This document shows, piece after piece, positions 48,580-60,633 of a stretch of 64,000 nucleotides of DNA. The notes below the pieces were generated by a model. It was not told the DNA's origin, searched no databases, and worked only from the letters and a program-made list of their open reading frames with translations. Origin of the DNA: Bacillus niameyensis. GTDB lineage: Bacteria; Bacillota; Bacilli; Bacillales; Bacillaceae_C. Location of the stretch: contig NZ_LN831197.1 of NCBI RefSeq assembly GCF_001375535.1, positions 857,752 through 921,751 of the forward strand, read 5' to 3'. The translations under genes and the position numbers were made by a program. Position 1 is the stretch's first letter; each line of letters opens with the position of its first letter.

Positions 48580-49533
48580 TCAAGTTTCTTTGTTAAGCTC
48601 TTTAAAATATTCTCTAGTATCGTCTTCATCTTGTTTTATTTGAGCTATCAGCTCATCGACTCCATCAAATTTTTGTTCGTCCCTAAGTTTCTTATGCCAT
48701 TCTATCGTTACCTCTTCATCATAAATGGACTGATCAAAATCGAGAAGAAAAACTTCAACAGAAAGGTTAGATTCACCAACTCGATTAAAAGTAGGGTTAT
48801 AACCAACACTGCATGCCCCCAGCTCCCAATTTCCTTTTACAAGCATTTTCACTACGTATATGCCTGTGTTTGGGATGATATAATCATCCTCAATTAATAT
48901 GTTAGCTGTTGGAAACCCTATTGTCCTTCCCCGCTTCTCGCCATGAATAACGGTCCCTCTATTTACGAATTTCCGCCCTAATAATTCATTTGTTCTTTCA
49001 ATATCACCTTGATTCAATGAAAGTCGAATCGAAGTAGAACTAATTTTTTCATCCCCTATTTCCATTTTTGGAATAATAGTCACCCCAAATTCACCTTTAG
49101 AGTGGATAGGTAAGGTTTCCATTGTACCTTTTCCGAACTTACCATATGTATAGTCAAAACCTGCTACCACATGCTTTACATTCAATAATAAAAGATATTG
49201 TTTAACAAATTCTTCAGGGAGTAAGTTAGCAAATGACTCGGTAAAATGAACGATCATCAAATAATCTACTTCTAATGTAGCAATTTGTTCAATTTTTTCT
49301 TGAAGAGGTGTAATGTATTGCACATTTGATTTCTTTCCAAGAACGATTGATGGATGAGGGTCGAAAGTCATCACTGCACTTTTTGTATTTTTTTCTAAAG
49401 CAATCTCCTTTGTCATTTTGATAACTTCCTGATGCCCTTTATGGACGCCATCAAAGAAGCCAAGTGCTATTGTTAACGAAGGAAAATCGTGCTTTTGATA
49501 ATGATGGGGGTGTTCAATTCTAACTATTTTCAT
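48580..49533 (-). CDS. ribF: Bifunctional riboflavin kinase / FAD synthetase
   Basis: Converts riboflavin to FMN and FAD. The 317 residues have an N-terminal nucleotidyltransferase domain (about 15-180, ALGFFDGVHKGHQ) and a C-terminal kinase domain (about 183-315, GRTIGFPTANI). The start is ATG 49533 with GAGGTGA upstream. There is no FMN riboswitch in the short gap upstream, in line with its place at the end of the infB-truB transcript. Confidence 0.96.
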   Translation of the reverse strand: MKIVRIEHPHHYQKHDFPSLTIALGFFDGVHKGHQEVIKMTKEIALEKNTKSAVMTFDPHPSIVLGKKSNVQYITPLQEKIEQIATLEVDYLMIVHFTESFANLLPEEFVKQYLLLLNVKHVVAGFDYTYGKFGKGTMETLPIHSKGEFGVTIIPKMEIGDEKISSTSIRLSLNQGDIERTNELLGRKFVNRGTVIHGEKRGRTIGFPTANILIEDDYIIPNTGIYVVKMLVKGNWELGACSVGYNPTFNRVGESNLSVEVFLLDFDQSIYDEEVTIEWHKKLRDEQKFDGVDELIAQIKQDEDDTREYFKELNKET

Positions 49534-49556
49534 ATAGATCACCTCATTTTGTGAAC

Positions 49557-50465
49557 TTATAGATTTAGTAAAACTTTTACTGGTTTAATTAAATCTTGTT
49601 TATTAAGATGGCTCTGATAAATGGCGTAAGCTACACCTTCATACACCATTACTACCTGCCCCTCCGGCCAATTTTGTGGCGTCGGTAAAACAGCACCATT
49701 TTTCACTTTTTCCAATAATTGAACATCCATATTCCAAATAGGCAAATTGCAAAGTCCCTCCTCCAAAGGCTTTATCACCTTTTCAAGTGGAAGATCTTCA
49801 GCGATTATGTTTTCAAGTTGCTCAAACGTTACACAATGACTAGCCGTAAATGATGATGCAGCCACTCTTGTCAGAGCAGACATATGAGCTGGATATCCAA
49901 GTTTTTCTCCAATCATCACTGCAAGCGTTCTTATGTATGTTCCTTTACTGCAATGTACTCTAAACGAAAAACTTAGTGTTCCATCCTTTATTCTGATCTT
50001 ATCATCAAGAAGTTTCAACTCATAAATATTAACTTTTCTAGTAGGCCGTTCGACTTCTATTCCTTTTCGAGCATATTCATATAGTCTCTTTCCATTCACC
50101 TTAACAGCTGAATATATTGGAGGAGTCTGCTCGATTTCTCCGGTAAATTCAAGAAGGACGTTATTTATCGTAGTAATAGAAATTTCTTGTTCGACTGCTT
50201 TTGTTGCAACAATTTCGCCTTGGGCATCTTCTGTAGTAGTGGAAAAGCCAATTGTTACCTCTCCTTCATAAACTTTACCTGCATTTGTTATATACTCGGC
50301 AATCCTTGTTGCCCTTCCCAGACAGATTGGTAGCACTCCATCCACATCCGGATCAAGAGTTCCTGTATGTCCGACTTTTTTCATCTTCAGCATTTTTCTA
50401 ATTCTAAAAACACAATCATGTGAAGTCATTCCCTTTGGTTTCCAAAGAGGCAATATCCCGTCCAC
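49557..50465 (-). CDS. truB: tRNA pseudouridine-55 synthase TruB
   Basis: Makes pseudouridine 55 in the T-loop of tRNAs. The 302 residues show catalytic Asp38 in HTGTLDPDVDGVLP, LWKPKGMTSHD at the N-terminus, and CSKGTYIRTLA later. The start is GTG 50465 after AGGAGGGG. It follows rbfA after a 226-bp gap, longer than the operon norm, and precedes ribF by 23 bp. Confidence 0.96.
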   Translation of the reverse strand: MDGILPLWKPKGMTSHDCVFRIRKMLKMKKVGHTGTLDPDVDGVLPICLGRATRIAEYITNAGKVYEGEVTIGFSTTTEDAQGEIVATKAVEQEISITTINNVLLEFTGEIEQTPPIYSAVKVNGKRLYEYARKGIEVERPTRKVNIYELKLLDDKIRIKDGTLSFSFRVHCSKGTYIRTLAVMIGEKLGYPAHMSALTRVAASSFTASHCVTFEQLENIIAEDLPLEKVIKPLEEGLCNLPIWNMDVQLLEKVKNGAVLPTPQNWPEGQVVMVYEGVAYAIYQSHLNKQDLIKPVKVLLNL

Positions 50466-50601
50466 CTAATCCCCTCCTAAAAAACAATAAGAAAAGTGTA
50501 AGCGCGTTGCCGACATCATCGCATGCCTACACTAGAACATCCTGTCTTGTCAGAGCTAGACTCACGCTCACCGCATTATACTTTCTAATCAATTTAAAAT
50601 A

Positions 50602-50680
50602 GGCCATCCCTAAGGATACAGGCTGTTCTTTGCATACGAGTATGACAGAAGAGCCATGCACTTTGGGACAGCCATTTGCT
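50602..50680. other. Structured intergenic element between rbfA and truB
   Basis: Nested inverted repeats: GGCTGT (50621-50626) with ACAGCC (50668-50673), and TGCAT (50631-50635) with ATGCA (50656-50660). An alternative inner hairpin CATAC-GA-GTATG (50632-50643) and ATCC/GGAT at 50607-50617 are also seen. There is no T-run and no ORF. It interrupts an otherwise tight operon and could be a terminator/attenuator or RNA element. Confidence 0.4.
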
Positions 50681-50691
50681 GGAAGCTGTAT

Positions 50692-51033
50692 TTATTCATC
50701 TTTAAGCTGTCTTAAAATCGACTCGATCTTGTTACCATAATCGATTGATTCATCAAGCTCGAATTCAATCTCCGGTGTTATACGCAGGCGAATTCTATGA
50801 CCTATTTCTGATCGGATAAAACCTTTTGCCTTTTGAAGACCCTTTAAAGTGTCTATCTTTTGATCTTCGTCACCTAAGATCGATATATATACAGTGGCTT
50901 GTTGAAGGTCACCAGTAACTTGAACATCGGTAACCGTCACAAACCCTACCCGTGGATCTTTGATTTTTCTCGCAATAATATCACCGAGTTCTTTTTTCAT
51001 TTGTTCTCCAACTCGGTTGGCACGCAAACTCAT
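50692..51033 (-). CDS. rbfA: Ribosome-binding factor A
   Basis: 30S maturation factor with a KH-like fold. The 113 residues have [27 protein letters not shown] and [12 protein letters not shown]. It lies 17 bp after ylxP, in the nusA-infB operon. Confidence 0.96.
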   Translation of the reverse strand: MSLRANRVGEQMKKELGDIIARKIKDPRVGFVTVTDVQVTGDLQQATVYISILGDEDQKIDTLKGLQKAKGFIRSEIGHRIRLRITPEIEFELDESIDYGNKIESILRQLKDE

Positions 51034-51050
51034 TCTTTATCCACCTCACA

Positions 51051-51329
51051 TTAAAGCCACTCAAAAGTTGTATTCATTCTTTCCCATTCAGGGAAAGAAT
51101 CAAGAAAATTTAGAGCATGATTCAATTCCCGCTCTGCTGCCTGTCGGGAGGAAGCTACTGTAACTAGTGATATTTTTGTTAATTGCCACACATCTTGATG
51201 TCCAATCTCAGCTGTAGCAACATTATATTTTTGCTTCACTCTTGTCATCGTTCTTTTTAATACAGAACGTTTTTCCTTCAGTGACATACAGTCGAAAATT
51301 CGGTATTCCAGTTCAACGAAACCAATCAA
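51051..51329 (-). CDS. ylxP: YlxP, DUF503 protein
   Basis: A 92-residue ferredoxin-like protein of the DUF503 family: [29 protein letters not shown] and a C-terminal [13 protein letters not shown]. The start is TTG 51329, overlapping the infB stop by four bases (TTGA), so translation is probably coupled. Conserved between infB and rbfA in Bacilli. The role is not established; ribosome-related by context. Confidence 0.9.
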   Translation of the reverse strand: MIGFVELEYRIFDCMSLKEKRSVLKRTMTRVKQKYNVATAEIGHQDVWQLTKISLVTVASSRQAAERELNHALNFLDSFPEWERMNTTFEWL

Positions 51330-53620
51330 GTTCGCTCAATTTCCTTCATTACATATGCTTCAATTATATCTTGCTCTTTAAGATCATTAAAATTCCTAAT
51401 AGTTATTCCACATTCATAGCCTTGACTTACTTCTTTAACATCGTCTTTAAAGCGTTTCAAATCATCAATTTCGCCTTCATATATTACAATTCCGTCTCTA
51501 ATCACTCGAACACCGCTATCTCGTGTGATTTTTCCGTCTATAACATATGATCCAGCAATTGTACCGATTTTGGATACTTTAAATGTTTGGCGTACTTCTG
51601 CTTGACCAATAACTTCTTCTTTAAATTCTGGATCAAGCATACCTTTCATTGCTGATTCAATTTCTTCAATCGCTTTATAGATGACTCTATGAAGTCTAAC
51701 ATCGACTTTTTCAGAATCAGCTGCACGTTTAGCATTGACGTCAGGTCGCACATTGAAGCCAATAACAATAGCATTAGATGCTGCTGCAAGTGTTATATCT
51801 GATTCATTAATCGCACCTACGGCCGTATGAATAATTTTAATATTTACTCCTTCGACATCAATTTGCCTTAGGGCAGATGCTAAAGCTTCAACCGAACCTT
51901 GAACATCCGCTTTAACAATAACATTTAAATCTTTCATATCGCCTTGTTTCATTTGTTCAAACAAAGTATCGAGACTGACACGAGAGCTTTCATTTCTTGA
52001 TGCAAGTATAGCATCTTGTGCGCGAGCCTCTCCGATTTGACGAGCTGTTTTTTCATCCTCAAAGACAACAAAACGGTCACCAGCTTGTGGAACATCATTA
52101 AGTCCCGTTATTTCCACTGGTGTAGACGGTGGAGCTACTTTTACTCTTCTACCTACATCATTTACCATTGCGCGCACACGACCGAATGTATTTCCAGCAA
52201 CAATTGGGTCGCCTACTTTTAATGTACCATTTTGAACGAGTAATGTTGCAACAGAACCTCTACCTTTATCCAACTGTGCTTCAATAACAGTTCCGATAGC
52301 TTTACGTTTTGGGTTCGCTTTTAACTCTTCCACTTCACTTACTAATAGAATCATTTCAAGCAAATTGTCAATTCCCTCACCTTTTAAAGCTGAAATTGGA
52401 ACAAAGATTGTATCTCCACCCCAATCTTCAGGAACAAGAGCATGTTCAGTTAGCTCCTGCATCACTCTATCCGGATTGGCTGTTGGCTTATCCATCTTAT
52501 TAACCGCCACAATGATTGGAACTTCAGCAGCCTTTGCGTGGTTAATCGCCTCAATTGTTTGCGGCATTACACCGTCGTCAGCAGCAACTACAAGAATGGT
52601 TATATCGGTGATTTTTGCTCCGCGTGCACGCATAGTTGTAAAAGCTGCGTGTCCTGGAGTATCTAAGAAGGTGATTTTTTTGCCGTTTTCTTCAATTTGA
52701 TAGGCACCAATATGCTGAGTGATTCCTCCAGCTTCTCCAGCTGTTACTTTTGTATGGCGGAGAGAATCTAACAATGTTGTTTTCCCATGATCAACGTGCC
52801 CCATAATAGTAACAACAGCTGGGCGATCATTCATTTCTCCAGGTTCATCATCAGTGAAATAGACTTCAAGATCTGTCGTGTCAATTTGAATTTCTTCTTC
52901 TACTTCTACTCCATAGTCACCACAAATTAGCTCAATAGCATCATGGTCTAGCTCTTGATTAATAGTTGCCATTACACCAAGAAGGAAGAGCTTTTTAATA
53001 ATTTCAGATGGTTCTCTATGAAGTTTTTTCGCAAGCTCTCCTACTGATAGTGAGCCACTGTGAACTATTTTTTCTGGAAGTTCCCTTTGCTTTTTCACTA
53101 CAGGTTGTTGCTGCTGTGGTCTGTTTTTCGCATTTTTATTCTGATTAGCTCTTTTATTCTTGTTAAATGGCTTGTTACTATTTTTTGCATCGCCGTTATT
53201 TTTCATATTTTGTCTTTTTTGCTCCGTCCCCTGATTGCCTTGTTTTACTTCATTATTCCGATTGTTGTTGGTCGGTTGAATGGCAGCAGATTTATTTACT
53301 TTATTTGTCTGTGCATTATTATTCCTTGGCTGCTGTTTTTTAAAATCATTATTCGTTTGGGTTTTCTGGTGATTACCCTTATTTCTTTTATCAGCATGGT
53401 TATCTTTGTTTTGCCCGCTATTACGAGTAGATTCTTTATTTGAATCTTTTTTTCCCTGAATTCCTTTTTGATAAAGAGAATCCAATTTTTGAACCGTATC
53501 TGGATCAATCATAGACATATGATTGCCTACTTCAATATTCATGCTTTGTAGTTTAGTAATGATATCTTTACTTGTAGTATTTTGTTTTTTTGCATATTCA
53601 TAAACTCGTACTTTACTCAT
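51326..53620 (-). CDS. infB: Translation initiation factor IF-2
   Basis: GTPase that places fMet-tRNA on the 30S subunit. The 764 residues begin with a winged IF2-N domain, then about 120 low-complexity residues rich in N, Q and K (about 55-175). A second IF2-N follows, and the G domain starts near residue 270 ([22 protein letters not shown]). The C-terminal domains are complete. The N/Q-rich linker explains the hydrophobic-looking antisense ORF opposite it. The start ATG follows GGGGGTGA. Confidence 0.97.
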   Translation of the reverse strand: MSKVRVYEYAKKQNTTSKDIITKLQSMNIEVGNHMSMIDPDTVQKLDSLYQKGIQGKKDSNKESTRNSGQNKDNHADKRNKGNHQKTQTNNDFKKQQPRNNNAQTNKVNKSAAIQPTNNNRNNEVKQGNQGTEQKRQNMKNNGDAKNSNKPFNKNKRANQNKNAKNRPQQQQPVVKKQRELPEKIVHSGSLSVGELAKKLHREPSEIIKKLFLLGVMATINQELDHDAIELICGDYGVEVEEEIQIDTTDLEVYFTDDEPGEMNDRPAVVTIMGHVDHGKTTLLDSLRHTKVTAGEAGGITQHIGAYQIEENGKKITFLDTPGHAAFTTMRARGAKITDITILVVAADDGVMPQTIEAINHAKAAEVPIIVAVNKMDKPTANPDRVMQELTEHALVPEDWGGDTIFVPISALKGEGIDNLLEMILLVSEVEELKANPKRKAIGTVIEAQLDKGRGSVATLLVQNGTLKVGDPIVAGNTFGRVRAMVNDVGRRVKVAPPSTPVEITGLNDVPQAGDRFVVFEDEKTARQIGEARAQDAILASRNESSRVSLDTLFEQMKQGDMKDLNVIVKADVQGSVEALASALRQIDVEGVNIKIIHTAVGAINESDITLAAASNAIVIGFNVRPDVNAKRAADSEKVDVRLHRVIYKAIEEIESAMKGMLDPEFKEEVIGQAEVRQTFKVSKIGTIAGSYVIDGKITRDSGVRVIRDGIVIYEGEIDDLKRFKDDVKEVSQGYECGITIRNFNDLKEQDIIEAYVMKEIERT

Positions 53621-53635
53621 TGGTTCACCCCCGTT

Positions 53636-53941
53636 TTATTCATCGAGCAACGAAGTAAGTTTCTTAGCGAAACCTTCTTCTAGGATCGCCACCACCACTC
53701 TTTCTTCCTTTCCAATAGCGTGGCCGAGTTGGACCCTTGATTGTACAAATCGGAAAGGAACTTGGTAATAAGTACATTTATCTTGAACTTTTTTTGAAGT
53801 ATTGAAAGAAGCATCATCAGAAAGAATAACCAATTTTGCTTTTTTGTTTTTGATCTCCCTTAATACCAGTTCTTCTCCCGAAATTATTTTTCTTGCCCGA
53901 TTAGCTAAGCCAAGTAGTGTCATCCATTTTTCTTGATTCAT
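53636..53941 (-). CDS. ylxQ: YlxQ, L7Ae-family RNA-binding protein
   Basis: A 101-residue L7Ae/L30e fold protein of the type that binds kink-turns: LGLANRARKIISGEELVLREI and VILSDDASFNTSKK. The start overlaps the rnpM stop by one base. In the nusA-infB operon of Bacilli it is non-essential and its RNA target is uncertain. Confidence 0.92.
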   Translation of the reverse strand: MNQEKWMTLLGLANRARKIISGEELVLREIKNKKAKLVILSDDASFNTSKKVQDKCTYYQVPFRFVQSRVQLGHAIGKEERVVVAILEEGFAKKLTSLLDE

Positions 53942-54222
53942 TATTTAGGCTTACTTTCCTTTTCTGCTAACGAAAGGAGTTCCTCGTAAAGGGAATCTTC
54001 AACTTTAGCATTTAATTGACTTGAAAACACATCTTTCTTTTTAGCTAAAAGTATGGCATCGCGATCTAAAGATACATAGGCTCCCCTACCCGCCTTCTTC
54101 CCGGACGGATCGATGGAAACTTCCCCTTCCTTAGAGCGTACAATCCGAATCATTTCTTTCTTCGGTTTCATCTCTCCTGTAGCAAGGCATTTCCGCATAG
54201 GTATTTTTTTTCTAATTGCCAA
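53941..54222 (-). CDS. rnpM: RnpM (YlxR), RNA-binding protein
   Basis: A 93-residue YlxR-family protein: MRKCLATGEMKPKKEMIRIVR, DPSGKKAGRGAYVS and a K-rich C-terminus. B. subtilis YlxR has been reported to bind RNase P RNA and lower its activity, hence RnpM. The start is TTG 54222, 4 bases after GGGGGGAG. It is 11 bp after nusA. Confidence 0.92.
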   Translation of the reverse strand: MAIRKKIPMRKCLATGEMKPKKEMIRIVRSKEGEVSIDPSGKKAGRGAYVSLDRDAILLAKKKDVFSSQLNAKVEDSLYEELLSLAEKESKPK

Positions 54223-54233
54223 TTTACTCCCCC

Positions 54234-55340
54234 CTACTCAAAATCCTCTATTGAATCTTCATCATTATCGAACAGCAGGGATTCCTCACGTGGATAAATA
54301 CCAGCCTCACGGGCATCTGTTTCACTTTTTATATCAATTTTCCAACCGGTTAATTTAGCTGCAAGCCTTGCATTTTGCCCTCGTTTTCCAATAGCTAGAG
54401 ATAATTGGTAATCAGGAACAACAACCGTTGTTGATTTTTCATCATCATCAATTATAACTTCCAACACTTTTGAAGGACTTAAAGCATTAGCAACAAATAT
54501 AGTTGGGTCTGTCGACCACTCAACGATATCAATCTTCTCACCTTTTAATTCATTGACTATTGCTTGTACTCGGGTACCTTTTGGACCCACACATGAACCA
54601 ACAGGATCGACTTCCGGATTATCTGTACTCACAGAAATTTTAGATCGATCACCTGCTTCACGCGCAACAGAGCGAATTTCAACTGTTCCATCGTAAATTT
54701 CTGGAACCTCTATCTCAAACAGTCTTTTTAATAATCCTGGATGAGACCTAGATACATAAATTTGCGGTCCTTTTGTTGTCTTTTCCACTTTTGTAATATA
54801 AACTTTAATACGATCGTGTGGTTTATAAGTTTCATTAGGCATTTGCTCACTTTGAGGAAGTAACGCTTCAATCTTGCCTAGACTAACATAAATATATCTT
54901 GAATCGTAGCGTTGAACAATTCCTGTCATGATATCGTCTTCACGATCAATAAATTCGGAGTATATAATCCCTCTTTCAGCTTCTCGGACTCGTTGAGTAA
55001 CGACTTGTTTAGCTGTTTGGGCTGCAATTCTTCCGAAATCTTTCGGTGTAACTTCTAACTCAACAATATCTCCAGTTTCATATGCAGGGTGGATCCCTTT
55101 TGCATCATCTAAAGATATTTCAAGCCTTGAATCAAATACTTCGTCCACTATCTCTTTTCGAGCAAATACTCTCATTGACCCAGTTTCAAGATTTAAATCA
55201 ACGCGAACGTTCTGCGCTTGATTAAAATTTCTTTTATAAGCTGAAACAAGTGCGGCTTCTATGGCTTCGATCAAGACTTCTCGACTAATGCCCTTTTCTT
55301 TTTCCAATATAATGAGAGCATCTAATAATTCCGAACTCAT
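54234..55340 (-). CDS. nusA: Transcription termination/antitermination factor NusA
   Basis: Binds RNA polymerase and controls pausing and termination. The 368 residues have an N-terminal RNAP-binding domain (1-130), S1 (about 135-200), then two KH domains with [15 protein letters not shown] and [16 protein letters not shown]. The acidic C-terminal repeats of E. coli NusA are absent, as usual in Firmicutes. The start is ATG 55340 (MSSELLDAL) after AAGGGGATGA, rather than the frame start at 55379. Confidence 0.97.
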   Translation of the reverse strand: MSSELLDALIILEKEKGISREVLIEAIEAALVSAYKRNFNQAQNVRVDLNLETGSMRVFARKEIVDEVFDSRLEISLDDAKGIHPAYETGDIVELEVTPKDFGRIAAQTAKQVVTQRVREAERGIIYSEFIDREDDIMTGIVQRYDSRYIYVSLGKIEALLPQSEQMPNETYKPHDRIKVYITKVEKTTKGPQIYVSRSHPGLLKRLFEIEVPEIYDGTVEIRSVAREAGDRSKISVSTDNPEVDPVGSCVGPKGTRVQAIVNELKGEKIDIVEWSTDPTIFVANALSPSKVLEVIIDDDEKSTTVVVPDYQLSLAIGKRGQNARLAAKLTGWKIDIKSETDAREAGIYPREESLLFDNDEDSIEDFE

Positions 55341-55483
55341 TAAAATGTCATCCCCTTCTTTTTCATACGAAAAGCGCAAATATCTTGCTTATCGATACGC
55401 GAAGCTGTAGTCAATATGCACCGCGTTAAATATCCTGTTTGGGTGAGATAAAACAACTTTATTAACAAGAAATGCTTTATTTC

Positions 55484-55951
55484 CTAAAATTCTACAGCTA
55501 ATCTTGCCTTTGATACCTTGTCAAGTGGTACTTCAATCGTTTTAACTCTTGTTTTTACCATTACTTCAATTATCAGCGTTCCCTCATTAAAATCATTCAA
55601 CTTACCTTCAAAAACTTTTTCTCCATCAATAGGTTCATACGTCTTTACATGAACCTTTTTACCAATAGCATTGACAAAGTCTTTTTCTTTTTTTAATGGG
55701 CGTTCTGCCCCTGGTGAAGATACTTCCAAAAAATAATTATGAGGGATTGGATCCAATTCATCCAATTTCGCGCTTAACCGTTCACTTACAAGACCGCATT
55801 CTTCAATATCTACACCGTTTTCCTTATCAATAAATAAGCGAAGAAACCAATTTTTTCCTTCTTTTACATATTCGATATCGACTAATTCTAACTGCAGACT
55901 GTGAAGGATTGGCTGTGCGAGTTCTTCAACGAGGTCGGTTACTTTACTCAT
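55484..55951 (-). CDS. rimP: Ribosome maturation factor RimP
   Basis: 30S assembly factor of 155 residues: [29 protein letters not shown]-type [17 protein letters not shown] and a C-terminal SH3-like domain. The start is the second of two adjacent ATGs (55951), giving better spacing to GGAGG. First gene of the rimP-nusA-infB operon, 143 bp before nusA. Confidence 0.95.
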   Translation of the reverse strand: MSKVTDLVEELAQPILHSLQLELVDIEYVKEGKNWFLRLFIDKENGVDIEECGLVSERLSAKLDELDPIPHNYFLEVSSPGAERPLKKEKDFVNAIGKKVHVKTYEPIDGEKVFEGKLNDFNEGTLIIEVMVKTRVKTIEVPLDKVSKARLAVEF

Positions 55952-55996
55952 CATTACCTCCAGAGTTTCATGTTTAGCATACTATTATCAACAATA

Positions 55997-56024
55997 GGAA
56001 AGAGTGGGGGGCGCCCACTCTTTT
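55997..56024. terminator. Hairpin between polC and rimP
   Basis: AAAGAGTGGG and CCCACTCTTT form a 10-bp stem. The minus-strand tail is TCCTATTGTTG, with few T; the plus-strand tail is TTGTC. It may be a weak terminator for polC. Confidence 0.5.
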
Positions 56025-56093
56025 GTCAATAGAGAGTTATTTACAGTATATCCATAAAAAATATACCATAATCACTATGTTTATGCAAATAGA

Positions 56094-56226
56094 GAAGCCA
56101 AGACGCCCTTAGCGACTATAAACTTTTTTCCTTCATTACGAGATAAAGGAAACACAGTAAGTTTAAAGGCAAGCACATGTTTCTTATCGTAGGAAGAAAC
56201 TCAAAGTTCGCTAGTCGCAAGAGCCC
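56094..56226 (+). repeat. Dispersed intergenic repeat (family R)
   Basis: The cores GAGATAAAGGAAACAC (56140-56155) and CTTATCGTAGGAAGA match the copies near 20,000. The arms AGCGACTATAAACTT (56111-56125) and AAAGTTCGCTAGTCGC are partly complementary. It fills the gap just after the polC stop. Confidence 0.75.
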
Positions 56227-56249
56227 AAATCAATTGCAATGGGTTGACT

Positions 56250-59200
56250 TTAGAATAATGATAACTGGTTCTGATCTGGTAGCTCTTCTAAAATCCCCTG
56301 TTTGTCAAGATACTCTATAATTGTTTTTGAAACTTTACCACGTTGTTGCAAATCTTCTTTAGATAAAAACTCTCCATCTTTACGAGCCTTCACAATGTTA
56401 ATAGCAGCATTCGTACCAAGCCCAGGTATCGCATTGAAAGGAGGAATTAATGAATCACCGTCTATTAGAAAATCTGTGGCACTAGATCGGTATAGATCAA
56501 CTTGCTTAAACTTAAATTTACGCTCACACATTTCCAGTGCTATTTCCAAGACAGTTAATAAACTTTTCTCTTTTGGTAAGGCTTCAAGACCTTTAGCATT
56601 GATTTCCTCAATTCTCGATCGAATCGCATTAGAACCTCGATGCATTGCTTCCAAGTCAAAATCTTCTGCACGGACTGTGAAATAGGCAGCATAGAAATAA
56701 AGTGGGTAATGAACCTTAAAATAAGCAATTCTCACAGCCATTAAAACATAGGCGGCCGCATGCGCCTTCGGGAACATATATTTAATCTTTTTGCATGAAT
56801 CGATATACCAATCAGGAACATTATTTTTCTTCATTTCTTCTTCCATTTCAGGAGTCAAGCCTTTCCCTTTACGAACTGATTCCATGATTTTGAAAGACAA
56901 CGAAGAATCTAAGCCACGATAAATGAGATATACCATTATATCATCCCGACACCCGATAACATCTGGTAGCGTACAAATATTATTTTGTATCAATTCTTGT
57001 GCATTCCCTAACCAAACATCAGTCCCATGAGATAATCCTGATATTTGTAACAGTTCTGAAAAAGTCTTAGGCTTCGTATCTTCCAACATTTGTCGGACAA
57101 AACGTGTACCAAACTCAGGAATGCCAAGGGTTCCGGTTTTACACATAATTTGTTCCTCAGTAACGCCTAATGATTCTGTGCCTTGGAATAATTTCATTAC
57201 TTCCTGATCATCCGTTGGAATATCTTTTGGATCTATTCCGCTCAGATCCTGAAGCATTCTAATTACTGTAGGATCATCGTGACCAAGTATATCTAATTTC
57301 AATAGATTGTCGTGGATTGAATGGAAATCAAAGTGAGTAGTTTTCCATTCCGACCCACTATCATCCGCTGGAAATTGGATCGGGGAAAAGTCAAAAATTT
57401 CCATATCGTCAGGGACAACTATTATTCCGCCCGGGTGCTGGCCTGTTGTTCTCTTTACTCCCGTACATCCTTGGACAAGTCTGTCAACTTCTGCCCCTCG
57501 TAAATGGAGATTATGATCATTCGCATAGCCTCTAACATAACCAAATGCTGTTTTCTCTGCTACCGTTCCAATTGTTCCTGCACGATACACATAATCTTCT
57601 CCAAACAGTACTTTTGTATAGTTATGTGCTTGCGGTTGATACTCCCCAGAGAAATTGAGGTCGATATCGGGAACTTTATCCCCTTTAAAACCAAGAAATG
57701 TTTCAAACGGAATATCGTGTCCATCTTTTTTGTAAGCAGTGCCGCACTTTGTACAAGCCTTATTCGGTAAATCAAAACCGGAACCGACAGATCCATCATC
57801 AAAGAATTCAGAGTGTTTACAATTAGGACATACATAATGTGGTGGCAAAGGATTCACTTCAGTAATTTCCGTCATAGTTGCAACGAAAGAAGAACCAACA
57901 GATCCCCTTGAACCAACTAAATAACCATCATCAAGTGATTTTTTTACTAGTTTATGAGAGATAAGATAAATAACCGCAAAGCCGTGTCCGATAATACTCT
58001 TCAATTCTTTTTCAAGTCGAGCTTCTATCAACTCAGGAAGTGGATTACCATAAATACTTTTTGCTCTTTCATAACTCATCGTTCGGATTTCATCATCCGC
58101 ACCAGGAATTTTAGGTGTATACAATTCATCTTTAATTGGTTTAATATGATCAATCCGATCCGAAATAGCATTTGTATTTTTCACGACGATCTCAAAGGCC
58201 TTTTCCTTGCCTAGAAAAGCAAATTCTGAAAGCATTTCATCTGTTGTCCGAAAGTGGACGCTTGGCAATCTATGCCTATTCAACGGATTTGCTCCACCTT
58301 GAGAGCCTACTAATATTTCACGGTAAATTTTGTCTTCCTCATGTAAATAATGTACATTCCCTGTAGCCACAACGGGTAAATCAAGTTTGTCACCCATATC
58401 TACAATATTTCGAATAATATCTTCTAAATCTCGATCGTTTCTTACAAGTTCCATTTCAATTAAAGGTGCATAAACAGGCTTCGGATGAACTTCCAAGTAG
58501 TCGTAAAAGCTTGCTGCCTTTTCCGCCTCTTGGCGGCCTTTTTGCATCATTGCTTCAAATACTTCACCTTTCTGGCAACCTGAACCAACTAATAAGCCTT
58601 CACGATGCTTTTCCAATACAGACCTTGGAATTCGTGGTACTCGATAGAAATAGTTTAAATGTGAAATAGAAACAAGTTTAAATAAATTTTTCAACCCTAT
58701 TTCACTTGTAGCTAATAATGTACAGTGAAATGGACGTGCTCGTTTATAGGCGTCTCCTTCCCCCATATAATCATTAAATTGATCATGATATTCTATTCCT
58801 TTTTCATTGGCATCTTTCAACATCTTTAAAAACAAATAACCGGTAGCTTCAGCATCATAGATTGCTCGATGGTGTTGAGTGAGCTCGATGTCAAACTTTT
58901 TAGCCAAAGTATTGAGCCTGTGATTCTTTAATTGTGGATAAAGAAATCTAGCTAATTCCAATGTATCAATAACAGGATTTTTAGATTTACCTAGACCATA
59001 TTTTTGAAAACCAGTATTTAAGAATCCCATATCAAACGTCGCATTATGAGCGACATAAATGGAATCATTAGACCATTCATAAAACTTCTTCAACACTTCA
59101 TCAATATTTGGCGCATTTTCAACCATCTCGTCTGTAATACCAGTAAGTTCAATTGTCGTTGTTGACAATGGATGATGAGGATTTGCGAAACTTTCAAATG

Positions 59201-60566
59201 TATCTACTATCTCTCCACCGCGAATTTTTACAGCGGCTAGTTCAATAATCGTATCATATATTGCAGAAAGGCCCGTCGTTTCAACGTCAAAGACAATGAA
59301 TTCCGAGTCTTCTAGCTTTCGATGCTCACTATTATAAGCAATAGGTACCCCATCATCGACTAGATTAGCCTCAAGACCATAAATAATTTTAATATCATGT
59401 TTTTTCCCTGCATTAAAAGCATCTGGATAAGACTGTGCAACAGCATGATCTGTAATCGCAATCGCTTTATGTCCCCATTTTTTAGCTTGCTCAACATATC
59501 TCGATGCAGAAACAATGCCATCCATTTGGCTCATTGTCGTATGAAGATGAAGCTCAATCCGCTTAGAATCTTGCTTAGCAAGATCGCTTTTTTCTTTTGG
59601 TTTAATTTCGTTCATATCATTTGCGATCATAACTAGGTCGCGAACAAATGTATCATTTTGTATACTTCCACGTGCTCTTACCCACATGCCTTTTTTCACT
59701 TGCTTCATTATTTCAGCATCTTCTTTATCTCTAGAGAACATCTTTACAAGAATCGAATCACTATAATCTGTGATTTTAAAAGTTAATAAAGTTCGACCAC
59801 TACGCAATTCCTTTGTTTCCGCATCGAAAATGTATCCTTCGATCGCTATTCTCTTTTCCTCGTCCACAATATTTTCAAGGCTTTGAATATCATCGCCATT
59901 TATCGACGATCCAATTGAAAGCGGGCCACTATAGTTTTCCACCTTACTTCCACGGTCTAGTTCCTGTTTTTGCATATCTAGAACTGCTTGTTTGCCTCGT
60001 TCTGCATCTTCTCTTTGCTTAGCTTCCAAAAACTTTTGATATTCTTCATTTGTTTCTTGATCACTCATGATTTGACTATCCAAACTAAGGGCAGGAAATC
60101 CAAATCCTTGATAGATCTCTTGGATTAGTTGTCCATATTTATGTTTTAAAGTTCTCGCTTCTGTGTCATTATTCGTTTTCACCAAAATGACATTGCCATT
60201 AACTTCAGGAATTTGTTCATTTAGTAGAGTTAATAATACTGGGGAAATCCCATCCAATTCCTTCACACAATATTTCCAGTAATCTTGAATTAGTTCCTTA
60301 CTGACGCTTGAGTCTCTCGCCTCTATTTGAAAACTTACAGCCGCAATATGTTGAAATGATCGCGCAAGTTGGAGGGAAAATCTATTTAGTATTTCACTGG
60401 GGATGACCTTTTCAAAAACAAAAGAAAAGTGCCATTTTTTCTGTTGCCGATCTACACTTAATTTACCAATCTCGGCATTAATAAAATATGGTACTAATGC
60501 ATCTTCTGTAAAACCAATTTGCTGCATAAGTAATTGAAATCTCTCTTTTTTCGAATCGGGATTCAC
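56250..60566 (-). CDS. polC: DNA polymerase III alpha subunit, PolC type
   Basis: Replicative polymerase with built-in proofreading. The 1438 residues show an N-terminal domain and OB fold (about 235-320), a PHP domain split by the exonuclease, the DnaQ-like exonuclease near residue 420 ([20 protein letters not shown]), and the polymerase core with [11 protein letters not shown] and TTGQHPGG. A zinc-binding group CPNCKHSEF...CTKCG is present. The start is GTG 60566 after GGGGGAG. The C-terminal clamp motif QLSLF is the last five residues. Confidence 0.97.
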   Translation of the reverse strand: MNPDSKKERFQLLMQQIGFTEDALVPYFINAEIGKLSVDRQQKKWHFSFVFEKVIPSEILNRFSLQLARSFQHIAAVSFQIEARDSSVSKELIQDYWKYCVKELDGISPVLLTLLNEQIPEVNGNVILVKTNNDTEARTLKHKYGQLIQEIYQGFGFPALSLDSQIMSDQETNEEYQKFLEAKQREDAERGKQAVLDMQKQELDRGSKVENYSGPLSIGSSINGDDIQSLENIVDEEKRIAIEGYIFDAETKELRSGRTLLTFKITDYSDSILVKMFSRDKEDAEIMKQVKKGMWVRARGSIQNDTFVRDLVMIANDMNEIKPKEKSDLAKQDSKRIELHLHTTMSQMDGIVSASRYVEQAKKWGHKAIAITDHAVAQSYPDAFNAGKKHDIKIIYGLEANLVDDGVPIAYNSEHRKLEDSEFIVFDVETTGLSAIYDTIIELAAVKIRGGEIVDTFESFANPHHPLSTTTIELTGITDEMVENAPNIDEVLKKFYEWSNDSIYVAHNATFDMGFLNTGFQKYGLGKSKNPVIDTLELARFLYPQLKNHRLNTLAKKFDIELTQHHRAIYDAEATGYLFLKMLKDANEKGIEYHDQFNDYMGEGDAYKRARPFHCTLLATSEIGLKNLFKLVSISHLNYFYRVPRIPRSVLEKHREGLLVGSGCQKGEVFEAMMQKGRQEAEKAASFYDYLEVHPKPVYAPLIEMELVRNDRDLEDIIRNIVDMGDKLDLPVVATGNVHYLHEEDKIYREILVGSQGGANPLNRHRLPSVHFRTTDEMLSEFAFLGKEKAFEIVVKNTNAISDRIDHIKPIKDELYTPKIPGADDEIRTMSYERAKSIYGNPLPELIEARLEKELKSIIGHGFAVIYLISHKLVKKSLDDGYLVGSRGSVGSSFVATMTEITEVNPLPPHYVCPNCKHSEFFDDGSVGSGFDLPNKACTKCGTAYKKDGHDIPFETFLGFKGDKVPDIDLNFSGEYQPQAHNYTKVLFGEDYVYRAGTIGTVAEKTAFGYVRGYANDHNLHLRGAEVDRLVQGCTGVKRTTGQHPGGIIVVPDDMEIFDFSPIQFPADDSGSEWKTTHFDFHSIHDNLLKLDILGHDDPTVIRMLQDLSGIDPKDIPTDDQEVMKLFQGTESLGVTEEQIMCKTGTLGIPEFGTRFVRQMLEDTKPKTFSELLQISGLSHGTDVWLGNAQELIQNNICTLPDVIGCRDDIMVYLIYRGLDSSLSFKIMESVRKGKGLTPEMEEEMKKNNVPDWYIDSCKKIKYMFPKAHAAAYVLMAVRIAYFKVHYPLYFYAAYFTVRAEDFDLEAMHRGSNAIRSRIEEINAKGLEALPKEKSLLTVLEIALEMCERKFKFKQVDLYRSSATDFLIDGDSLIPPFNAIPGLGTNAAINIVKARKDGEFLSKEDLQQRGKVSKTIIEYLDKQGILEELPDQNQLSLF

Positions 60567-60633
60567 TTTTATCCACTCCCCCTCAATAAAAAGTCATTTA
60601 ATCAGTGAAGAAGGTACCTCAGTAGGCACCTAT

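Noticed and set aside
48427-48897. 156-residue plus-strand ORF across the rpsO-ribF gap
   Set aside because: It overlaps the ribF 3' end and the rpsO start on the other strand, has no ribosome site and no recognisable motif.
49534-49556. FMN riboswitch for ribF
   Set aside because: The truB-ribF gap is only 23 bp.
53060-53443. 127-residue hydrophobic plus-strand ORF opposite infB
   Set aside because: It is the antisense of the N/Q/K-rich IF-2 linker; AAT, CAA and AAA codons read as Ile, Leu and Phe in reverse. Not a membrane protein gene.
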